From Pricia antarctica (GTDB lineage Bacteria; Bacteroidota; Bacteroidia; Flavobacteriales; Flavobacteriaceae), in contig NZ_FNAO01000003.1 in the NCBI RefSeq assembly GCF_900101815.1, positions 1-64,000 of the forward strand: 64,000 nucleotides of DNA. Reading direction: 5' to 3'. Made by a program: the position numbers and the translations under genes. Below are positions 26,048 to 34,746 of this stretch, in pieces (position 1 is the first letter of the stretch; the number at the start of each line of letters is the position of its first letter). Below the pieces are notes generated by a model that did not search any database, was not told the origin of the DNA, and saw nothing but the letters and a program-made list of their open reading frames with translations.

Positions 26048-26131
26048 ATGTTCACCTTTTTTTCCATCCTCATTATCCTTGTTGTCCTTAATGTACTGCT
26101 TGTTATTCTTAGTACGTATCAAAAAGATTGA
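26048..26131 (+). CDS. Candidate 27-aa single-helix membrane peptide
   Basis: ATG 26048 opens a 27-codon frame: MFTF, a hydrophobic stretch of about 18 residues rich in I, L and V, then a polar tail STYQKD and stop. It is too short for usual gene calling. It fits a single-span small membrane protein, but a short hydrophobic frame could also arise by chance in T-rich DNA. It lies between two terminators. Confidence 0.35.
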   Translation: MFTFFSILIILVVLNVLLVILSTYQKD

Positions 26132-26154
26132 GCGACATACGCGATAAAGTTCAT

Positions 26155-26186
26155 AAAAAAGCCCCGAGCTAATCCCGAGGCTTTAA
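26155..26186 (-). terminator. Intrinsic terminator after the cyclophilin-FKBP gene
   Basis: On the minus strand AAAGCCTCGGG pairs with CTCGGGGCTTT (two G-T wobbles that become mismatches on the plus strand), followed by six T residues. It starts 31 bases past the stop. Confidence 0.82.
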
Positions 26187-26216
26187 TAATTATACCTGTA
26201 AATTTATTTCCGTTTT

Positions 26217-27149
26217 TTATTTTACATCCATCAATTCGACGTCAAATAGCAGTGTTGCATTTGGCGGAATGACACCTCCGGCACCGGCACTTCCATATCC
26301 TAATTCGGATGGAATAACAAAACGTGCTTTATCTCCTATTTTCAACAGACTGATACCCTCGTCCCATCCGGAGATTACTTGACCGGCGCCCAATTGAAAA
26401 TCGATGGGCTGCTTACGTTTGTAGGAAGAATCGAAAACTTGCCCGTTTATCAGCGAACCTTCGTAGTGTACTGAAACGGTCTGACCTTTTTGAGCCTTCG
26501 CCCCATTGCCTTCCTGAATCATTTTATAACGTAGTCCGCTCTCGGTACTCTCAAATCCTGCCGAAATTTTATCGAGTTCCGCTTCCTGGTTCTTTTTTTG
26601 TTCCGCGATACGTTTTTCCTTTGAGCTTTTGAAGGTTTCGAAGGCTGCAACAGCATCCCAATCTTTGGCTTTGTCCCCGACCCTTAGTATTTCGAGACTT
26701 TCAATGTGGTCACCCTGTGCGATGTCATCTACGATGTCTTGACCAGATTCCACATGACCGAAAACGGTGTGCTTGTTGTCCAACCACGGAGTCGGTACAT
26801 GTGTGATAAAAAATTGACTCCCATTGGTGCCCGGTCCGGAATTGGCCATAGAAAGTACACCGGGCTTGGAATGGTTCAAATCAGGATGGAACTCATCATC
26901 GAACTTATAACCGGCATCTCCTGTGCCGATACCTTGAGGACATCCGCCTTGTATCATAAAATCAGGAATAACCCGATGGAATTTCAAACCATCATAATAC
27001 GGCTCACCCTTTGGTTTTACCTTGTTTTCTTGTTTTCCCTCGGCCAAGGCCACGAAATTACCGACAGTGCCGGGTGTTTTTTCGTGAGTAAGTTTTACTA
27101 GTATTTCTCCTTTGGAGGTATTGAATTTAGCGTAGATTCCGTCTTGCAT
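26217..27149 (-). CDS. Peptidyl-prolyl isomerase: cyclophilin-FKBP fusion
   Basis: This 310-aa protein joins two unrelated prolyl isomerase families. Residues 1-160 are a cyclophilin (FHRVIPDFMIQGG, MANSGPGTNGSQFFIT, WLDNKHTVFG). A charged helical linker runs from about 165 to 200. Residues 205-310 are an FKBP domain (VSVHYEGSLINGQVFDSS, VISGWDEGISLLKIGDKA, YGSAGAGGVIPPNATLLFDVEL). No signal peptide is visible, so it should act in the cytoplasm on newly made or stressed proteins. The fusion is known in Bacteroidota. It lies 59 bases after the M28 peptidase gene on the same strand. Confidence 0.94.
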   Translation of the reverse strand: MQDGIYAKFNTSKGEILVKLTHEKTPGTVGNFVALAEGKQENKVKPKGEPYYDGLKFHRVIPDFMIQGGCPQGIGTGDAGYKFDDEFHPDLNHSKPGVLSMANSGPGTNGSQFFITHVPTPWLDNKHTVFGHVESGQDIVDDIAQGDHIESLEILRVGDKAKDWDAVAAFETFKSSKEKRIAEQKKNQEAELDKISAGFESTESGLRYKMIQEGNGAKAQKGQTVSVHYEGSLINGQVFDSSYKRKQPIDFQLGAGQVISGWDEGISLLKIGDKARFVIPSELGYGSAGAGGVIPPNATLLFDVELMDVK

Positions 27150-27208
27150 TTTACTCGTTTTTTGTGAGCACCAAAGGTAATAAAAATGTTTGGGTGTAAG
27201 ATAGCGTG

Positions 27209-28600
27209 CTAGGGTTTCAAAGTACCGAAGTCATCCCCGTATTTATCAAAAAGATAAATTAAACTGGCCATACTGGCGGCCCCGAGTTCGAGTTCGCGTT
27301 TATTGACATATTCGAAGGTATCGTTCGCGGCATGGTGATGTGCGAAATACCGCTGTGAATCGGGCAATAGACCTGCCAGTACCATGCCTTCCTTTTTTAG
27401 GGGAGCAATATCCGCGCCGCTGTACCCTTTTTGAAAGGAGTGGACCATATAGGGTTCGAAAAGCGGTACCCAAGCTTGTACTTTTTTCAAATCGGCATCG
27501 GAGCCGTCGAAGGAAAATCCCCGTGGAGTGAAGCCACCTGAATCGCTTTCCAATGCGAAAACATGGTTTTCGTTGCTCATTTCGGCCTTGGCGGCATATT
27601 CGGTACCACCGCGCAGTCCGTTTTCCTCATTCATAAAGAGTACCGCCCTAATCGTTCGTTTGGGTTTGTAGCCAGAAATTTTGAGAAGGCGAAGTACCTC
27701 CATGCTCTGTACGCATCCGGCACCGTCATCGTGGGAGCCGTCGCCAAGATCCCAAGAATCGAGATGTCCGCCCACCACGATTATCTCATCGGGATGGGTG
27801 CTTCCCGTGATTTCACCGATAACGTTGAACGATTCCACATCGTCGAATTGTTTACTGTTTTGCTTGAAATAAAATTTGGTTTCGGGGTTTAACTTCAAGG
27901 TGGTGGCTAACATCTCCGCAGCATTGGTACTTATTGCGGCAGCGGGAATTCTGTCGGCAACGGCGGTTTCGCCATAGCTCATAGAGCCGGTATGCGGAAA
28001 ATCATCAAGCCGCAGGTTCATTGAGCGCACAATTACCCCGACCGCACCAAATTTGGCCGCTTCTTCCGCACCGGAAAATCGCTGGTCGACAGCTCCTGAA
28101 TACGCATCGAAAGTGCTGATCAAAGTGGGATCCATAGGCCGGTTATAAAACACTATTTTTCCTTCAATTTTAGATCTCCCCAATGCCTTTAGTTCCTCAA
28201 TGCCCTTTACTTCAATGAGTTTCGCCTTCAGGCCGCCCACAGGTGTGGCCACCGAACCGCCAAGGGCGCAAATGGGAACCGTAGTGGTCATACCGGGCGA
28301 TGTCTCCAAATATGCAAATTCGGGAGTACCACGCACCCATTTGGGTACCATCACCGGTTGAAGCCAAACCTTGTCCAGGCCCAATGAATCGAGCTGCGTC
28401 TTGGTGTATTCCACCGCCCGCTGCGCTTCTAAAGATCCCGAAAGCCGACCCCCAATTTGATTGGACAGGTAGTTGAGCCAATCGTACGCCTTGCCCTCTG
28501 TGAGTGCGGCATCATATATCTTTTTAAGTTGTTTTTCGTCATCGTTCTGGGCGTATGAATGAAAACTCGTCAGAAGAAGTAGAATCAATAGCTTTTTCAT
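27209..28600 (-). CDS. Secreted M28-family zinc metallopeptidase
   Basis: This 463-aa protein has a signal peptide ending SYAQ, a PA-like insert (about 120-220) and an M28 di-zinc catalytic domain. Its ligands are visible in VGGHLDSWDLGDGSHDDGAG, MNEENGLRGG, ALESDSGGF and AHHHAANDTFEYV. Its likely job is aminopeptidase or carboxypeptidase cleavage of peptides in the periplasm or outside. Its ATG overlaps the TGA of the PPK2 gene by four bases, so the two are translationally coupled. Confidence 0.92.
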   Translation of the reverse strand: MKKLLILLLLTSFHSYAQNDDEKQLKKIYDAALTEGKAYDWLNYLSNQIGGRLSGSLEAQRAVEYTKTQLDSLGLDKVWLQPVMVPKWVRGTPEFAYLETSPGMTTTVPICALGGSVATPVGGLKAKLIEVKGIEELKALGRSKIEGKIVFYNRPMDPTLISTFDAYSGAVDQRFSGAEEAAKFGAVGVIVRSMNLRLDDFPHTGSMSYGETAVADRIPAAAISTNAAEMLATTLKLNPETKFYFKQNSKQFDDVESFNVIGEITGSTHPDEIIVVGGHLDSWDLGDGSHDDGAGCVQSMEVLRLLKISGYKPKRTIRAVLFMNEENGLRGGTEYAAKAEMSNENHVFALESDSGGFTPRGFSFDGSDADLKKVQAWVPLFEPYMVHSFQKGYSGADIAPLKKEGMVLAGLLPDSQRYFAHHHAANDTFEYVNKRELELGAASMASLIYLFDKYGDDFGTLKP

Positions 28601-29481
28601 CCTTTTTCCTTTTGCAGCTTTTCTTTATAACTATCCAAATCAGCCCTTATTTTGGTATCCAGTTCCGGCTCCTTGATATCCTTGTATTTTTTTAATTCGT
28701 CCCATAAAATCGATGCTACCGATAGTCGGGCGGCTTTTTTGTTGTCCGCTGGCACTATATACCAAGGCGCATGCGGTTTTGAGGTTTTATTGATGGCCTG
28801 CTCGTAACACTTCTGATACTTGTCCCATAATTCCCTTTCTTTCAAATCGCCGGGGGAAAATTTCCAATTCTTTCGTTCAAGGTTCAACCTGCGCAATAAG
28901 CGCTGGCGCTGTTCTTCTTTAGACAGGTGTAGAAAAAACTTAAAGATAATAGTACCCGTATCCGCTATATGCTTTTCAAAATCATTGATTTGATCGAAGC
29001 GTCTATCCCAGAATTTTTGATCAATGTCGGCCACGGAATGGATACCGGGAATGTTCTCTCCCATTATGTATTCCGGATGTACCCGTGTTACCAGTACATT
29101 TTCATAATGGGTACGGTTGAACACGCCGAACTTTCCCTTGGCGGGCAGGGCGATATAATGCCGCCACAGATAATCGTGCTTCAGTTCGAGCTCGGTGGGC
29201 ACTTTGAAACTGTGCACCACTACCCCACGCACATTGAAATCCTTAAAAACCTCGCGGATCAAACTGTCCTTTCCTGCGGTATCCATCCCCTGTAAACAGA
29301 CCAAGACGCTATATTTTCCGTGCGCATAGAGGGTGTCCTGTAGATCACCGAGGTCTTTCCTAATGTCCTTATATTCCTTTTTTAACTGCTTGTCCGACGC
29401 ACCGAAATCCTCGTACGTCTGTTGATTGGAGAGCTTCAGTGGGCCATTGACCTTGAATGAAGTGATTTTTGATATATCCAT
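28597..29481 (-). CDS. ppk2: Polyphosphate kinase 2 family protein
   Basis: This 294-aa single-domain PPK2 has Walker A GMDTAGKDSLIREVF and Walker B DRRFDQINDFE. The lid region WRHYIALPAKGKFGVFNRTHY is followed by RVHPEYI. PPK2 enzymes move phosphate between polyphosphate and nucleotides, usually making GTP or ATP from polyphosphate in the cytoplasm; the preferred nucleotide cannot be read. It starts at ATG 29481 and is translationally coupled to the secreted M28 peptidase, an unexpected partner. Confidence 0.93.
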   Translation of the reverse strand: MDISKITSFKVNGPLKLSNQQTYEDFGASDKQLKKEYKDIRKDLGDLQDTLYAHGKYSVLVCLQGMDTAGKDSLIREVFKDFNVRGVVVHSFKVPTELELKHDYLWRHYIALPAKGKFGVFNRTHYENVLVTRVHPEYIMGENIPGIHSVADIDQKFWDRRFDQINDFEKHIADTGTIIFKFFLHLSKEEQRQRLLRRLNLERKNWKFSPGDLKERELWDKYQKCYEQAINKTSKPHAPWYIVPADNKKAARLSVASILWDELKKYKDIKEPELDTKIRADLDSYKEKLQKEKG

Positions 29482-29676
29482 GGGTTGAAGATAGAAAAAC
29501 CATTCGTTGAACGGTAATCGAAACCGGAAAAAATAACCGTTTGCCCCCAGAAAACATCAGTTTATCCAAAATAACCCAAACGCACTGCGGTGCATCGAAT
29601 AAAATAGGTGGTAAGCCCCTGATAGCGGTAACTTTGCAATGTAAAACACCCAAATTTTACGAACCAAACCTACCGG

Positions 29677-30375
29677 ATGAAGCTTTATTACCTGATACGC
29701 TACACGCTTATTTTCTGTCTTTTTTCGTCTTTTGGTCCGACACAACCTTGCGAATATGCAGGTTCTAACATCGCCTATGTAAAAGCTCAAACGGAAAAAG
29801 CCCTGGAGATGGAAGACTTACAATTGATGCGATTCCATATCTACAAAGCCCTTGATGCTATCGTCAAATCAAAACGCCAGTTAGAGGATTGCGCTTGCGA
29901 GGACGCTTCGGAGCGAATTATCGAGGTATCGGAACTTTTAAAAAGTGCCACCCAAACTTCTTCCCTGACAGCTGCCCGTATTCTGCTCCAAAAAGCTTCC
30001 CATTCTGCCGGGGAAGGTCTTGAGGCCCTCTATGGGCACGAGCAGCATGGCAGCCCTTACGGTACGGACCATCTTACGGTCAATACTACGGATATCGAAA
30101 CCGGGCAAAACCCATCTTTACCACCGGACGAAAAAATAGTGAAACAAAAAATAGATTCCTCGTTAACGAAATACAGCACATCGTTACAAAAAGTGGTAAA
30201 CACGGTAAACTGCAAAGAGGCTCGCGCGTTTGCCACTCGCATCTATGAAAATTGCGAACAACAACTTTTAAGGTCCGATCTTTCGGAGGGGAAAAAGTAC
30301 TATAATTTGAGGACAAAGGAGATTACGGGGAAGGTACTTCAGCAATTGGGAGAATGCGTGCCGAATGGGCAATAA
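29677..30375 (+). CDS. Secreted helical protein of unknown function
   Basis: This 232-aa protein has a signal peptide at residues 1-25 (hydrophobic LIRYTLIFCLFSSFG). The mature part is helical, with repeated Cys-containing patches (QPCEYAG, DCACEDASE, VNCKEARAF, YENCEQQLL, LGECVPNG). The first half resembles helical-bundle periplasmic proteins (KAQTEKALEMEDLQLMRFHI). A low-complexity linker lies at about residues 120-155. I recognise no family. It diverges from ppk2 and is convergent with the response regulator gene. Confidence 0.65.
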   Translation: MKLYYLIRYTLIFCLFSSFGPTQPCEYAGSNIAYVKAQTEKALEMEDLQLMRFHIYKALDAIVKSKRQLEDCACEDASERIIEVSELLKSATQTSSLTAARILLQKASHSAGEGLEALYGHEQHGSPYGTDHLTVNTTDIETGQNPSLPPDEKIVKQKIDSSLTKYSTSLQKVVNTVNCKEARAFATRIYENCEQQLLRSDLSEGKKYYNLRTKEITGKVLQQLGECVPNGQ

Positions 30376-30430
30376 ATCAAAATTTTACATCTTCCTGGCG
30401 CAAAGTGTACGATTGTAAAATCCCGCTTTT

Positions 30431-31594
30431 CTACTTGCTGGCAAAAAGGGTTACATCCTCTTCTGAAACCTCTTTACCCCCTAGAATTATCAGGCGTTCG
30501 ATCACATTTCGTAATTCCCGGATATTACCCGTCCAATCATAGCTTTTTAATAATTTAATGGCCTTTTCAGAAAAAGTTTTGGGTATTACGCCCTGTTCCG
30601 AAGTAATTTTTTTGGAAAAATATTCGATCAAAATAGGAATATCGTCACGACGATCGTTCAGGGCAGGTACTTGCATCAGGATTACGGCCAGACGATGGTA
30701 GAGATCTTCCCGAAATCTACCTGCTTCAATTTCTTTTTTAAGATTCTTGTTGGTGGCGGCCACCACGCGTACATCGACTTTAATATCTTTGTCCGTCCCC
30801 ACCCTTGAGATTTTGCTCTCCTGCAAGGCCCGCAGCACTTTGGCCTGGGCGGATAGGCTCATATCACCGATTTCGTCCAAAAAAATAGTGCCTTTGTTGG
30901 CCGCTTCGAATTTGCCTGCCCTGTCGCGCACCGCAGAGGTAAATGCCCCTTTTACATGGCCGAAAAGTTCGCTCTCTATCAATTCGGAGGGAATCGCAGC
31001 GCAATTGACCTCGATGAACGGCCCACCACTACGCTCGCTTTTTTCATGTATCCAATGGGCGACGAGTTCCTTTCCGGTGCCATTGGCACCCGTTATCAAT
31101 ACGCGCGCTTCGGTCGGGGCAACTTTCTCGATCATCTCCTTGATGACAGAAATGGCTTCGCTTTCCCCGACCATTTCATAATTCTTGCTCACTTTTTTAC
31201 GTAGCTTTTTGTTCTCTACTACCAATACCTTTCGGTCAAGTGCATTGCGTACAGTGGTCAGAAGACGGTTCAAATCGGGAGGTTTTGAAATGTAGTCAAA
31301 GGCCCCCAAACGCATGGTGTTCACCGCAGTATCGAGATCTCCGTGTCCAGAAATCATAATAAAGGGTATTTCGGGCTTTAGCTTCCGAGCGGCTTCCAAT
31401 ACTTCCACGCCATCCATTTTGGGCATTTTTATATCGCAAAGAACCAAATCGTAATCGTTGTTCTTGACCGCTTCCAATCCTTTTAATCCATCTTCTGCTT
31501 CCTCCAGTTGATAGGTATCGTTCTCCTCGGAAAGTATTTTGATCAGCACCCTACGAATGGCCGATTCATCTTCAATTATTAATATTTTTGGCAT
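30431..31594 (-). CDS. Sigma-54 activator-type response regulator without DNA-binding domain
   Basis: This 387-aa protein has a receiver domain (1-120, phospho-acceptor D54 in VLCDIKMPKMDG) followed by an AAA+ sigma-54 activator domain (about 140-375). Walker A is ITGANGTGKE, Walker B is TIFLDEIGDMS, and the arginine-finger region is ENLYHRL-like (FREDLYHRLA). The sigma-54 contact loop reads GAFTSA, with S220 replacing the usual second glycine of GAFTGA. The protein ends at VTLFASK, so the C-terminal Fis-type helix-turn-helix of NtrC proteins is absent. Only 55 bases separate it from the convergent gene, leaving no room for one. It is the last gene of a five-gene operon, and no kinase lies nearby. 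Confidence 0.9.
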   Translation of the reverse strand: MPKILIIEDESAIRRVLIKILSEENDTYQLEEAEDGLKGLEAVKNNDYDLVLCDIKMPKMDGVEVLEAARKLKPEIPFIMISGHGDLDTAVNTMRLGAFDYISKPPDLNRLLTTVRNALDRKVLVVENKKLRKKVSKNYEMVGESEAISVIKEMIEKVAPTEARVLITGANGTGKELVAHWIHEKSERSGGPFIEVNCAAIPSELIESELFGHVKGAFTSAVRDRAGKFEAANKGTIFLDEIGDMSLSAQAKVLRALQESKISRVGTDKDIKVDVRVVAATNKNLKKEIEAGRFREDLYHRLAVILMQVPALNDRRDDIPILIEYFSKKITSEQGVIPKTFSEKAIKLLKSYDWTGNIRELRNVIERLIILGGKEVSEEDVTLFASK

Positions 31595-31604
31595 TGCGTT
31601 TTTT

Positions 31605-32489
31605 TTAAAGTCCTATCCGAAACCCGGCCCTCATATAAAAACTGGGACCGTCGTTCAAAGTAAAAATATCGTCTCTATCCGAATTCCTCAAAACGCCTGT
31701 TTGAAACAGGGTATGACCCCCGTAAATATAGAGGAACATGGATTTCTGGATGGCGTACTGGTATCCCAAAGTAGCCAAGGCGGCAGAGGATGAAATCGAT
31801 GTTGCCGCCCCGCCGCCGGGAAGCACGATGGAATTCTGGAGGTTTACATAATACCCGTCCAATATGAATTCGGACTGCAATTGGTGTTTTTCGTTGAAAT
31901 GATATTTAATAGCCGTTTTTGGTGCGCCTATCACATAGGTCCAATGCTCATGAAAACGTTTTTCATAATATACGATCGGCAGCGGCACTCTAAGGGCGAC
32001 CGTTGAATTGTAGGCGATACCTAATACCAATTTAGAAGGCTTATCGACGTGTTTCTTTTCTCTAAGCACTCCGGCCGTCACATTAAAGGAGATATCTCCC
32101 TTTCCTATCGGTTGACCTAAAGTGGAAGATAAGCGCGGGGTCACGACGCCAATAATTCGCCAAAATTCATTGTACCGATACACATAGGCCAAATTGAAGT
32201 CGGCGACGTGCAAATGCCGCAGCCCCTCTACCCCACTGGGAATTCCGTCACGACGAAGCCCGTAGTCCAAACGGTTGTACTCGCCCCCGATGATGATGTT
32301 ACTTGAATCTTTTAAGGTAATGGGCACGTTCACCACCAGTTTTATACGTGATAATTTGGCTCCTTGATCGTTTCTGGGCATCATCATATATTCTGCCCTG
32401 AAAATATCGGGAGTTTGCGCAACTCCGCAAACCGTCCATAAAGAGCCCGCCCAGAAACAAACGTATTTTAATCTTCTTCGAATCTTCAT
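31605..32489 (-). CDS. Outer-membrane beta-barrel-like protein (DUF6268-like)
   Basis: This 294-aa protein has an N-terminal signal peptide ending VAQ. The remainder has alternating amphipathic strands and ends in an aromatic-glycine strand (FYMRAGFRIGL), as outer-membrane barrels do. It looks like the DUF6268 group, but I cannot confirm that without a search. Its ATG overlaps the MscS stop by four bases, and the sigma-54 activator-like gene begins ten bases after its stop, so it is in the middle of a tight operon. Confidence 0.75.
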   Translation of the reverse strand: MKIRRRLKYVCFWAGSLWTVCGVAQTPDIFRAEYMMMPRNDQGAKLSRIKLVVNVPITLKDSSNIIIGGEYNRLDYGLRRDGIPSGVEGLRHLHVADFNLAYVYRYNEFWRIIGVVTPRLSSTLGQPIGKGDISFNVTAGVLREKKHVDKPSKLVLGIAYNSTVALRVPLPIVYYEKRFHEHWTYVIGAPKTAIKYHFNEKHQLQSEFILDGYYVNLQNSIVLPGGGAATSISSSAALATLGYQYAIQKSMFLYIYGGHTLFQTGVLRNSDRDDIFTLNDGPSFYMRAGFRIGL

Positions 32490-33418
32490 TTCGTATCGGC
32501 TTTATTAATGGCATTTCGGTGTTCGAACGGCCCGGATTGAAATATATGCACATCTCTCTGTGGGAAAGGAATGCTAACTCTATTTTCCCTGAACTTAGCG
32601 TCGATTTCATACCGCATCTCACTTTTTAATCGCGGATCGCTAAAGCTATCATTGATATAAAAGTTCAGGGAAAATAGCAGGGCAGAATCCCCAAAATCAT
32701 CGAACTGCACAAAAGGTTTCGGGTTTTTGAGGACGGTTTTATGGTTCTTTGCGATAGATTCCAGAATTTTGGTGACCAATGCTACGTCACTACCGTAGGC
32801 AACACCTATAAGTATCTTTTCCCGGGTCATTTTGTGATTCTGGGTGTAGTTGTAAATGATGTTGGTGATAAAATGATGATTGGGAATAACGACTACCTTG
32901 TCGTCGCGGGTTATGGCCCTGGTCGTTCTCAACTTGATTTCGAAAACCTTGCCCACCCTCCCGTCGACCTCGACGATATCGCCTACGTGGAGCGATTTGT
33001 CCGTAATGATAAAAATACCGCCCAGAATATCCTTAAAAATATCTTGAAGCGCAAGCCCTAGACCGACGAACAATACTGCGGATGCCGTAAGCAACAGGGT
33101 AATATCGATACCTGCCGAACTCATGGTAATTACGATTACGGCAACATAGACGGAATATCTGATGAACTTGAAAAAACTGATGAACTTCAGCTTATCGTCA
33201 CTATCCATTTTCCGGGTCAACAGATGCCGCAACCACTTCAGCAGAAAAGCGGTAACAAAAAAAGCGATAACCAATGCCACTAATAGACCTATGGTAATAT
33301 TAATTTTATTATCGCCTTCCCCAAAACTAAGTCCCAAACCGAGAAACTCCTTTATAGCGCCCCAGATATCCTTCTCGACAAACTCTTCTACCTTGCTCAT
33401 ATCTTCTTGGCCCATCAT
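32486..33418 (-). CDS. MscS-family mechanosensitive channel
   Basis: This 310-aa small-conductance channel protein has about three membrane helices in residues 30-135. They include the pore helix in the family-typical region VGLGLALQDIFKDILGGIFII. The beta domain (VGDIVEVDGRVGKVFEIKLRTT) and the C-terminal alpha-beta domain (IGVAYGSDVALV) follow. It relieves turgor or responds to membrane tension in the inner membrane. I chose ATG 33418, which overlaps the permease stop as TGATG; a GTG at 33433 is an alternative. The overlaps on both sides suggest translational coupling. Confidence 0.92.
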   Translation of the reverse strand: MMGQEDMSKVEEFVEKDIWGAIKEFLGLGLSFGEGDNKINITIGLLVALVIAFFVTAFLLKWLRHLLTRKMDSDDKLKFISFFKFIRYSVYVAVIVITMSSAGIDITLLLTASAVLFVGLGLALQDIFKDILGGIFIITDKSLHVGDIVEVDGRVGKVFEIKLRTTRAITRDDKVVVIPNHHFITNIIYNYTQNHKMTREKILIGVAYGSDVALVTKILESIAKNHKTVLKNPKPFVQFDDFGDSALLFSLNFYINDSFSDPRLKSEMRYEIDAKFRENRVSIPFPQRDVHIFQSGPFEHRNAINKADTK

Positions 33419-34746
33419 CAGTATTTTAACCACCTGAACAATTCTTTATAGGTGGGCTTTTTGCCGTACATCAAGATGCCTACCCTGTATATTTTAGCGG
33501 CGAGCCATACAATTCCGATAAAAGTAATTATTAATAAGAGGATGGAGGTCACCAGTTCCCAAATCGGCACCCCGCCCTCACCAATACCCCCGGGTAAACG
33601 CATAAGCATAACGATGGGAGAGGTCAATGGAAAAAGGGAAAACCCAACAGCTATGGGACCATTAGGATTGCTGAATACCGAAAAGAACCCGACATAAATA
33701 GCCAACATTAAAGGAAGGATAATGGGAAAGATAAACTGTTGCGTATCCGTTTCATTATCCACCGCTGCTCCGATGGCCGCATAAATGGAACTATAGATCA
33801 AATAGCCCAAAATAAAATAGATCAGAAAAAAGGTAATCAACATCGCCCAAGGAATCTTGAAAAGTTCCTGGGCATAGATTTGTAGGGTCTGATCGGCAGT
33901 CGGAATCGGTGGACCAAAATTAGCCCCGACCGCGGCCCCACTGTTCATGGAAGAAGGATCGATGTCGAATATGGCAAAGGCCACGATCAATAACAGTCCG
34001 CCTGAAACGATCCAGATCGCGAACTGGGTAACCCCAGCCAAAGAAGTACCTATAATCTTGCCCAACATCAGTTCGAAGGGTTTTACCGAAGATATGATGA
34101 CTTCAATGATCCGGCTGGTCTTTTCTTCGATAACGCTGCGCATTACAAAACCGCCATAGATGATTATGAACATCATGATCAAATAACCGAACCCACCTCC
34201 AATAAAGGCTTTTATTTCATTGATACCCTTGATGTTCAAATCGCCGTCGTAGGTGGCCGTATTGATTTCGAAACGACTGTCGATCGACTCAAAATCAGTA
34301 GTAGAAACACCCATTTTTTGCAAACGTTCCTGTCGCAATCGCTGTTGAAAAATACCATCCAGCCTATCTAGAACATCCGTATTGGGAGCATCCTTTGTAT
34401 AAAGAAACGATCCCTCAGCCACTTTTTCCAGATCTTTTCCGTTGGGAATGTAGAGCAAGCCGTAATAGCCTTGATTTGCCGTAGAATCTTTTGCGGCCTC
34501 CAAAGAAATATCGCTAAAGTGCACATATGAGGTACCCTCGCTCATCAAAAATTCATGTGTGAAATAGTCGCTTTCGTTCAAAAGGCCAATAATTCGCTTT
34601 TCGCCATCGTTGATCTTGGTCAAATAGGCGATAAGTACTACCATGGCGACCATTAAAATGGGACTTAAAAAGGTCATGATCACGAAGGACTTGTTACGCA
34701 CCTTGGCCAGATATTCCCGCTTTATGATAAGTGGCAGTTTATTCAT
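33418..34746 (-). CDS. ABC-2 type transporter permease (NatB-like)
   Basis: This 442-aa membrane protein has one N-terminal helix (about 20-40), a large extracytoplasmic domain (about 45-190), then five to six helices (about 195-425), as in NatB/ABC-2 export permeases. The typical conserved segment EEKTSRIIEVIISSVKPFELMLGKIIG is partly shown as EEKTSRIIEVI. I chose ATG 34746, giving MNKLPLIIKREYLAKVRNKS; it overlaps the ATPase stop by eight bases. The substrate is unknown: sodium export is the NatAB role, but many members do other things. Confidence 0.9.
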   Translation of the reverse strand: MNKLPLIIKREYLAKVRNKSFVIMTFLSPILMVAMVVLIAYLTKINDGEKRIIGLLNESDYFTHEFLMSEGTSYVHFSDISLEAAKDSTANQGYYGLLYIPNGKDLEKVAEGSFLYTKDAPNTDVLDRLDGIFQQRLRQERLQKMGVSTTDFESIDSRFEINTATYDGDLNIKGINEIKAFIGGGFGYLIMMFIIIYGGFVMRSVIEEKTSRIIEVIISSVKPFELMLGKIIGTSLAGVTQFAIWIVSGGLLLIVAFAIFDIDPSSMNSGAAVGANFGPPIPTADQTLQIYAQELFKIPWAMLITFFLIYFILGYLIYSSIYAAIGAAVDNETDTQQFIFPIILPLMLAIYVGFFSVFSNPNGPIAVGFSLFPLTSPIVMLMRLPGGIGEGGVPIWELVTSILLLIITFIGIVWLAAKIYRVGILMYGKKPTYKELFRWLKY

